A stretch of 64,000 nt of DNA from Williamsia sp. Lineage in GTDB: Bacteria; Actinomycetota; Actinomycetes; Mycobacteriales; Mycobacteriaceae. This document shows, piece by piece, positions 59,245 to 64,000 of this stretch; within the stretch, counting starts at the first letter, position 1, and every line of letters starts with the position of its first letter. The position numbers and the translations under genes are program-made. The notes under the pieces were generated by a model. It was not told where the DNA came from. It ran no database searches and saw only the letters and a program-made list of their open reading frames with translations. Location: the NCBI RefSeq assembly GCF_016462415.1, contig NZ_JAEMTF010000001.1, forward strand, positions 64,862 through 128,861, in the 5' to 3' direction.

Positions 59245-60903
59245 CTACGCGACGTCGCGCCGACGTAGGGCCCACAGTCCGGTTCCGACGAGGGCGACGG
59301 TGGCGATCAGCAGGATGACGGTGGGCTCGACGGGCACCGAGGCGCCCACGTCGGCAGGGATGTGGGAGTGCGGCGCCAGGTCTCGTAGCCATGGGGGTGC
59401 GCCGATCAGTGTCCCGAGTGGCCCCAGCAGCAGGTCGATGATGACCGCGAGCCACCCGATCGCAATCCACCGCGTCCCGAATCCATAGGCGGCGAACGCG
59501 ACAGCGGCGACGGCCAGGGTCGGCGGTAGCTGCGACAACGCGCCGATTATCACGTCCGCGGCGCCTGGACCGGTGCCGCCGACAATGGCGGCCCCGGCGA
59601 CCACGCCGACGCCCGCGAGCAGCAGCACGACGGCGGCTGTCACTGCGGCGGTGATGGACGCGGCGAGCAGGCGAGCACGTGGGGAGACCGCGGTCGCGAG
59701 CAGTACCTCGGCGCGGCCGGTCCGGTCGTCGTCGCGTAGTCGACCCACCACCGACACCGCGGCTGCCGCGGCCGCAATCGCCACGATCCCGAGCACGGTG
59801 TTGATCAGTGCGCCGACGAGGTCGATCGACGCCGACGCGGAACCGCCACCGATGTCCTTGATGACGTCACTGGTTCCGCCGGATCCACCCACGAGGTCGT
59901 CGACCGAGTTGGTGAGCAACCCGACCAGCAGGCAGTAGGTGAATGCACCCGACATCCACGGTGCCAGTGAGTTCCCCATCGTCCGGACGGTGACGCCGAT
60001 GATGGAGATCGGCCAGTTCGCAGTCGGCGGACCGGGCCGTGGCTGTACGAGCCCCGCTCCCAGGTCGCGCTTGCCGGCGACTGTAGCGGCGACTCCGACC
60101 CCGGCGACGAAGAGCAGGAGACACGCCAGCGCGGGCAACACGGTGCGTTCGCCGAGCGGGTCCACGCGTTCGGCCCATCCCAGCGGCGAAAGCCATGCCA
60201 GCCATGACAATCCGTCGACAGCGTCGCCAACTCCTCGGATGAGGTAGGCGGTGAGCAGTAGAACCGCCGACGCGGCAATGGCTGTTCGCGACGCCGTGAC
60301 CACCTGGTCGACGACCACGGCTATTCCCGTCGCGGCGAGCCCGGCTCCGACGAACTGGAGTCCGATGAACGCCGCTGACGTCGCCGGGACCCCGACGAGC
60401 GCGGCCGCGATACCGGTCAGCACGCCCGAGGTCACCGCTGCGATCGTGGCGGTGATGGTCGCTGCCGCCAACGGGGCCGACGCTCCGACACCACCGGCGC
60501 GGACGAGTTCCATCCGGCCTGTCGATTCCGGGGCACGCAGGTTGCGGGTCACCGTCGCCGCCACGATGATCGCGGCGACGAGCAGCGCGAACATGCCCAC
60601 GCGCCACACGGCGATCTGGCCGGTGCCCGAGGTGTCGCGCAGTGGACCGAGCAAGATGCGGAAGACCGGGTTGGCCGCGGATCCGTGGGCCAGCTCGGCG
60701 CGCGAGGCGGCATCCGGGTAGAGCGGCGCCAGTGACGCCGCGGTGAGCAGGAGGAGGACGGGCACCGCCACAACGCCGACGGGTGTCGCGATGCGTTCGG
60801 TGCGGATCGCGAGGCGGAGTAGGTCGGCCGTTCCGCTGAACGAACCGCCGGGTGTGGTGCCCGGCCGATCGGCAATGGGTCGTCGGCCGGTGAGAGTGGT
60901 CAC
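59245..60903 (-). CDS. ABC-2-type exporter permease (Rv1217c-like)
   Basis: A 552-residue polytopic permease, about 12 hydrophobic helices, of the polyketide-antibiotic/tetronasin transporter type; M. tuberculosis Rv1217c (about 548 residues) is a likely relative. Helices are seen in the segments around residues 40-60, 105-125, 150-190, 220-250 and 350-530. It is paired with the ATPase upstream (GTGA overlap) and the TetR gene before that, the classic self-regulating multidrug exporter. It is expected in the plasma membrane. The substrate is not known. Confidence 0.85.
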   Translation of the reverse strand: MTTLTGRRPIADRPGTTPGGSFSGTADLLRLAIRTERIATPVGVVAVPVLLLLTAASLAPLYPDAASRAELAHGSAANPVFRILLGPLRDTSGTGQIAVWRVGMFALLVAAIIVAATVTRNLRAPESTGRMELVRAGGVGASAPLAAATITATIAAVTSGVLTGIAAALVGVPATSAAFIGLQFVGAGLAATGIAVVVDQVVTASRTAIAASAVLLLTAYLIRGVGDAVDGLSWLAWLSPLGWAERVDPLGERTVLPALACLLLFVAGVGVAATVAGKRDLGAGLVQPRPGPPTANWPISIIGVTVRTMGNSLAPWMSGAFTYCLLVGLLTNSVDDLVGGSGGTSDVIKDIGGGSASASIDLVGALINTVLGIVAIAAAAAAVSVVGRLRDDDRTGRAEVLLATAVSPRARLLAASITAAVTAAVVLLLAGVGVVAGAAIVGGTGPGAADVIIGALSQLPPTLAVAAVAFAAYGFGTRWIAIGWLAVIIDLLLGPLGTLIGAPPWLRDLAPHSHIPADVGASVPVEPTVILLIATVALVGTGLWALRRRDVA

Positions 60904-61880
60904 CTGCGAACACCTCTGGACGCTGATCGTGCGACCACCGAGTTGTCACCGTTGTCGTTGTCACCGCGGTCCGAGTCGTAGTAGCGCAGGAACAGCTCCT
61001 CCAGAGACGGTGGCGCCACTGTGAGGTCCACGACGCCGAGGGTGCCCAGTGCGGTGACGGTCCCGGACAGGTCGGCGCGTGCCGCGGAGAAGATCACTCG
61101 CTGCCGCCCTGGTCCGGTTCCGGGAGTGACCTCGAGGTCGCCGACGCCGGGAGTCCGGGCGAGAGTGTCGGCGTCCCCGGTTATCTCGGCCTTCACGTGC
61201 ACGGTGGTGACGTGCCGGAGTTCGGTCAGTGTCCCGCTCTCCACGGTCTTACCCGCGCGGATGATGGTGACGGTGTCGCACAGCTTCTCGACCTCGGAGA
61301 GGATGTGACTCGACAACAGAACCGAAGCTCCCTCGTCGGCGATCTCGCGGACGCATTCGGCGAAGAGGTTCTCCATGACCGGATCGAGACCTGATGTCGG
61401 TTCGTCGAGGATGACGAGGTCGGCGGGTGCTGCGAACGCGGCGACCAGCACGACCTTCTGTCGATTTCCCTTGGAGTAGGTCGAGATTCGTTTGGTCGGG
61501 TCGAGGTCGAAACGATCGATCAGGGCGTTGCGAGCGCGTTTGTCGATGCGCGCGCCTCGCATACCGAGCAGCAGGTCGATGGTCTCACCGCCGGTCAGTC
61601 TCGGCCACAGTGCGACGTCACCGGGGACATACGCCAGGCGTCGGTGCACGCTGACGGCGTCGTGTACCGGGTCGGCACCGAGGATGCGCACGGACCCGGC
61701 GTCGCGGTGCACCAGTCCGAGCAGGATGCGGATCGTCGTGGACTTCCCTGCACCGTTGGGGCCGAGGAAGCCGGCGACCGCGCCCTGGGGAACGGTCAAG
61801 GACAGCCCATCGAGCGCGCGACGTCTGCCGAAGCTCTTGACGAGGCCGGCGATCTCGATCGCGTTGCTGCCGTCGTTCAT
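60900..61880 (-). CDS. ABC exporter ATP-binding protein (Rv1218c-like)
   Basis: A 326-residue ABC ATPase. Walker A 'GPNGAGKST' at 40-48, signature loop 'YSKGNRQKV' (a degenerate LSGGQ), Walker B '[12 protein letters not shown]' and H-loop '[15 protein letters not shown]'. The C-terminal 90 residues carry a regulatory domain with an Asp/Asn-rich tail. It drives the permease gene next to it. It starts 2 bp after the TetR stop, so all three genes share an operon. Confidence 0.9.
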   Translation of the reverse strand: MNDGSNAIEIAGLVKSFGRRRALDGLSLTVPQGAVAGFLGPNGAGKSTTIRILLGLVHRDAGSVRILGADPVHDAVSVHRRLAYVPGDVALWPRLTGGETIDLLLGMRGARIDKRARNALIDRFDLDPTKRISTYSKGNRQKVVLVAAFAAPADLVILDEPTSGLDPVMENLFAECVREIADEGASVLLSSHILSEVEKLCDTVTIIRAGKTVESGTLTELRHVTTVHVKAEITGDADTLARTPGVGDLEVTPGTGPGRQRVIFSAARADLSGTVTALGTLGVVDLTVAPPSLEELFLRYYDSDRGDNDNGDNSVVARSASRGVRR

Positions 61881-61882
61881 GA

Positions 61883-62572
61883 TCAGTCGACTCCATTCTC
61901 GCCGCTCGGATCCCCCTGGTGAACGGCGAGGACGGCGTCGAGTGCCGAGGTGCCCGTGAGCAATCCATGGGTGGCGTACTCGGTGGCGGGCACCATCGTG
62001 CGGTTCACGTACTCATGGAGGATCGCGGCACCGTCGGTCGGATCCGGTGGAGGGTTCATCGCCAGGTCGATTATCAGCACTCCCAACGACATGGCGACCA
62101 GGTAGCGGGCGCGAGCCGGTTCGTCGACCGACGGACGCACGGTTCCCGCTGCTACCGCGGACATCATCGAGGTCTCGACATCACGCACGAGGTGATCAAC
62201 GAATGTTCGAGCTGATTCGCCGCCTTCGGTGACGAGGCGGGTGATGTACACCAGCAGCGGTCCGGACTCCGCAAGGGACCGCAACGTCTCGGTCACCGCG
62301 TCGCCGACATCTCCCGTGGATGAAGGGTTCTGATCGGTACCGAGAACGTGGTCGGTGCGAGAGCGGCTGAGCTCGAGCACCCGCGCATCGCACTCTGCGC
62401 GCAACCCTGCTCTGCTCGCGAAGTGATGTATGACCAGCCCCGGGCTCACGACTGCGTGTGCCGCAACCGCGCGAACCGACGCGGAGAACCCTTCCCGCAC
62501 GAACACCTCGATCGCTGCATCACGAATGCGAGCACGCGTCGTCAGGTCGGACGCGGGCTGGATTGAACTCAT
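61883..62572 (-). CDS. TetR-family repressor of the ABC exporter (Rv1219c-like)
   Basis: A 229-residue TetR regulator. The HTH is at about 12-57 ('[43 protein letters not shown]' region). It is the first gene of the TetR-ATPase-permease operon. The promoter is unusually clear: TTGAAT, 17 bases, TAGACT, then seven bases to ATG 62572, so the message should be leaderless. Two operator copies overlap this promoter and the start codon (listed separately), which suggests tight autorepression relieved by a drug ligand. Confidence 0.88.
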   Translation of the reverse strand: MSSIQPASDLTTRARIRDAAIEVFVREGFSASVRAVAAHAVVSPGLVIHHFASRAGLRAECDARVLELSRSRTDHVLGTDQNPSSTGDVGDAVTETLRSLAESGPLLVYITRLVTEGGESARTFVDHLVRDVETSMMSAVAAGTVRPSVDEPARARYLVAMSLGVLIIDLAMNPPPDPTDGAAILHEYVNRTMVPATEYATHGLLTGTSALDAVLAVHQGDPSGENGVD

Positions 62573-62608
62573 GTTCAGGAGTCTAAACGCATGTTCAGTG
62601 CGATTCAA
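62564..62608 (-). promoter_or_regulatory. Promoter and two operators of exporter TetR gene
   Basis: Minus-strand -35 TTGAAT (62603-62608), 17-bp spacer, -10 TAGACT (62580-62585), start at 62572. Two 14-bp palindromes TGAAC-N4-GTTCA: site 1 at 62564-62577 over the start codon, perfect; site 2 at 62584-62597 over the spacer and -10 edge, one mismatch. Their centres are 20 bp apart, two helical turns. Confidence 0.7.
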
Positions 62609-62628
62609 CCGGGGAGGGCGCATTCCTC

Positions 62629-62676
62629 TGAATTGTGATTCAATGGTTCCAACGAAACATTGAATTAATATTCAAT
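62629..62676 (+). promoter_or_regulatory. Two operators upstream of second TetR gene
   Basis: Palindromes TGAAT-N4-ATTCA at 62629-62642 and 62661-62674. The second extends to 7-bp arms ATTGAAT/ATTCAAT (62659-62676) and encloses a TAATAT sequence (62666-62671) that may be the -10. Centres are 32 bp apart, three turns. Confidence 0.65.
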
Positions 62677-62689
62677 TCTTGGAGGTGTG

Positions 62690-63328
62690 ATGCCGTACCG
62701 CCAGACGGACACGACCCGCGCTACTGCAGATGCCAAGCGGTCCGCGTTTCTGGGTGCTGCGCGATCGCTGGTCTCTCAGAACGGTTTCGGTGCTGCGACG
62801 GTGGCGGCGATCGCTCGTGAGAGTGGAAACAGTGTGGGGCTGGTGTACTCATACTTCGACAACAGGGAGAACCTTCTGTCGGAAGTTTTTCGAAGCGCCG
62901 CCGGTCACGAGTTGGACGCAGTCAAGGATGCGGTGGCCGCGGCGGGGGAGGATCCGGTCGCGCAGGTCGCGGCACTGGTGGACACATTCGCCCATCGTGC
63001 GCTGCAGGGCCGGCAGATGGCGTGGTCGTTGCTGTTCGAACCGGTCACGACGGGCATCGACACCGAGCGGCTCGTCTTCCGCCGCGAATATCACGCACTG
63101 GGCGAACAGATAATCGTTCGTGGGGTGGCGGCGGGTGTGTTCGTCGTCGACCACGTCGACGTGGCTGCGTCTGCGGTGATGGGGGCGATCTCGGAAGCTC
63201 TTGTCGGATCGCTGAGTCCGCTTGCCGACCAGTCGCGGTCGACTGTCACCCCGGGCGAAGTGGTCACGGGAATCCGTCATTTCTGTTTCCGCGCGTTGGG
63301 TGCACCCGTCCCCGGGGCCGAGCGTTGA
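62690..63328 (+). CDS. TetR-family repressor upstream of fadE5
   Basis: A 212-residue TetR regulator with HTH at about 18-63 ('[45 protein letters not shown]' split region). ATG 62690 follows GGAGG; an in-frame GTG three bases earlier is too close to that site. The upstream region holds two TGAAT-N4-ATTCA operators. The next gene, fadE5, starts 82 bp downstream on the same strand, so this is probably its regulator, sensing an acyl-CoA. Confidence 0.87.
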   Translation: MPYRQTDTTRATADAKRSAFLGAARSLVSQNGFGAATVAAIARESGNSVGLVYSYFDNRENLLSEVFRSAAGHELDAVKDAVAAAGEDPVAQVAALVDTFAHRALQGRQMAWSLLFEPVTTGIDTERLVFRREYHALGEQIIVRGVAAGVFVVDHVDVAASAVMGAISEALVGSLSPLADQSRSTVTPGEVVTGIRHFCFRALGAPVPGAER

Positions 63329-63410
63329 CCGCGACCCACGAGGGTGGCGGACCAGGCTGCGCCCCACGCCTCGGCCCGACCGCAATCCTCGCCTCCTCCC
63401 GAAGGAACAC

Positions 63411-64000
63411 ATGACCCACTACCGAAGCAATGTGCGCGACATCGAATTCAACCTGTTCGAGGTCCTCGAACTGCAGAGCCAACTCGGAACGGGCGCGTGG
63501 ACGGACCTCGACACCGACACAGTGCGGTCGATGCTCGCCGAGGTCGACCGCCTCGCTGCCGGACCGATTGCCGAGTCCTTCGCCGACACCGACCGCAACC
63601 CGCCCACCTTCGATGCGGCAACGCATACGGTCACGTTGCCGGAGGGATTCAAGAAGTCGTTTCGGGCGTACTGGGACGCCGGCTGGGCCTACGTCGGACT
63701 CGACCCCGCGGTCGGCGGGACACCCGCACCCAGAGCTCTGACCTGGGCGTTGGCCGAGTTGGTCCTCGCCGCACAACCAGCCGCATTCATGTACGCCGCC
63801 GGCCCGACCTCCGCAGACATCCTCTACCGACTCGCCACCGAGGAACAACGCGCGTGGGCCACACTGATGGCCGACCGCGGGTGGGGTGCCACCATGGTTC
63901 TCACCGAACCCGATGCAGGGTCCGATGTCGGGTCCGGACGCACCGCGGCCTACGCACAGCCCGACGGCAGCTGGCACATCGAGGGCGTCAAACGGTTCAT
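63411..64000 (+). CDS. fadE5: Acyl-CoA dehydrogenase FadE5-like, 3'-truncated by window end
   Basis: The first 196 or so residues of a long acyl-CoA dehydrogenase. The N-terminus '[21 protein letters not shown]', '[23 protein letters not shown]' and '[21 protein letters not shown]' closely match M. tuberculosis FadE5 as I remember it (a long FadE of roughly 600 residues with broad acyl-chain range). ATG 63411 has a GAAGGAAC site. The frame is open at the window end. It is probably controlled by the preceding TetR gene. Confidence 0.88.
   Translation, partial: MTHYRSNVRDIEFNLFEVLELQSQLGTGAWTDLDTDTVRSMLAEVDRLAAGPIAESFADTDRNPPTFDAATHTVTLPEGFKKSFRAYWDAGWAYVGLDPAVGGTPAPRALTWALAELVLAAQPAAFMYAAGPTSADILYRLATEEQRAWATLMADRGWGATMVLTEPDAGSDVGSGRTAAYAQPDGSWHIEGVKRF

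Overview
The window is about 64 kb of very GC-rich, densely coded DNA with long GC-biased antisense frames, GTG starts and many 4-bp gene overlaps. The gene content points to a mycolic-acid actinobacterium of the order Mycobacteriales, most likely Gordonia or a near relative. The main markers are two tandem MspA-type porin genes, a recC-recB-recD operon in mycobacterial order, and several units that match Mycobacterium tuberculosis gene sets as I remember them: Rv0449c-Rv0448c-ufaA1, Rv1219c-Rv1218c-Rv1217c, fadE5, an Rv0785-like flavoprotein and an IlvX-like enzyme. The genus call is an inference. I see no rRNA, tRNA, CRISPR array, insertion sequence or prophage gene.

Left part (1-23 kb): a truncated EamA exporter, a GNAT acetyltransferase and a TIGR01777 epimerase lead into a lipid-modification operon (FAD oxidoreductase, DUF1365 protein, cyclopropane/methyl fatty-acid synthase). 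A thioesterase and the complete RecBCD nuclease-helicase follow. The recD end and the convergent PIG-L deacetylase share a hairpin that contains both stop codons. Glutamate decarboxylase, HtpG, an ammonium transporter and the two porins follow, ending at a strong bidirectional terminator.

Middle (23-46 kb): a propeller-like lipoprotein, then a tight VOC / FAD-linked 2-hydroxyacid dehydrogenase / IlvX-like thiamine-diphosphate enzyme operon. Two divergent acyl-CoA dehydrogenases and an esterase come next. A PucR-type regulator faces a 3-ketosteroid-dehydrogenase-like flavoprotein across a perfect 25-bp palindrome. After that lie a molybdopterin oxidoreductase with its own reductase, and an AraC-VOC-UvrA2 module that looks like a DNA-damage or drug-tolerance unit. 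Next are a DszA/NtaA-type flavin monooxygenase, an esterase and a TIGR01976 PLP enzyme.

Right part (46-64 kb) is more accessory. It holds regulator/enzyme pairs (aldo-keto reductase/TetR, NAD(P)H oxidoreductase/TetR), a 50-codon remnant of a luciferase-like monooxygenase, and an orphan tricarboxylate-binding lipoprotein. An aldehyde dehydrogenase with a long C-terminal tail is paired with a GMC oxidoreductase. A compact methyltransferase / methyltransferase / Fe(II)-2-oxoglutarate dioxygenase group follows. A TetR-controlled ABC drug exporter lies back to back with a second TetR gene that leads into fadE5, which is cut by the window end. The 117-bp gap between these two TetR genes carries two pairs of related operators (TGAAC-N4-GTTCA and TGAAT-N4-ATTCA).

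Several genes appear to be read from leaderless transcripts: a TANNNT-type -10 box sits 6-7 bases upstream of the start codon and no ribosome site is visible.
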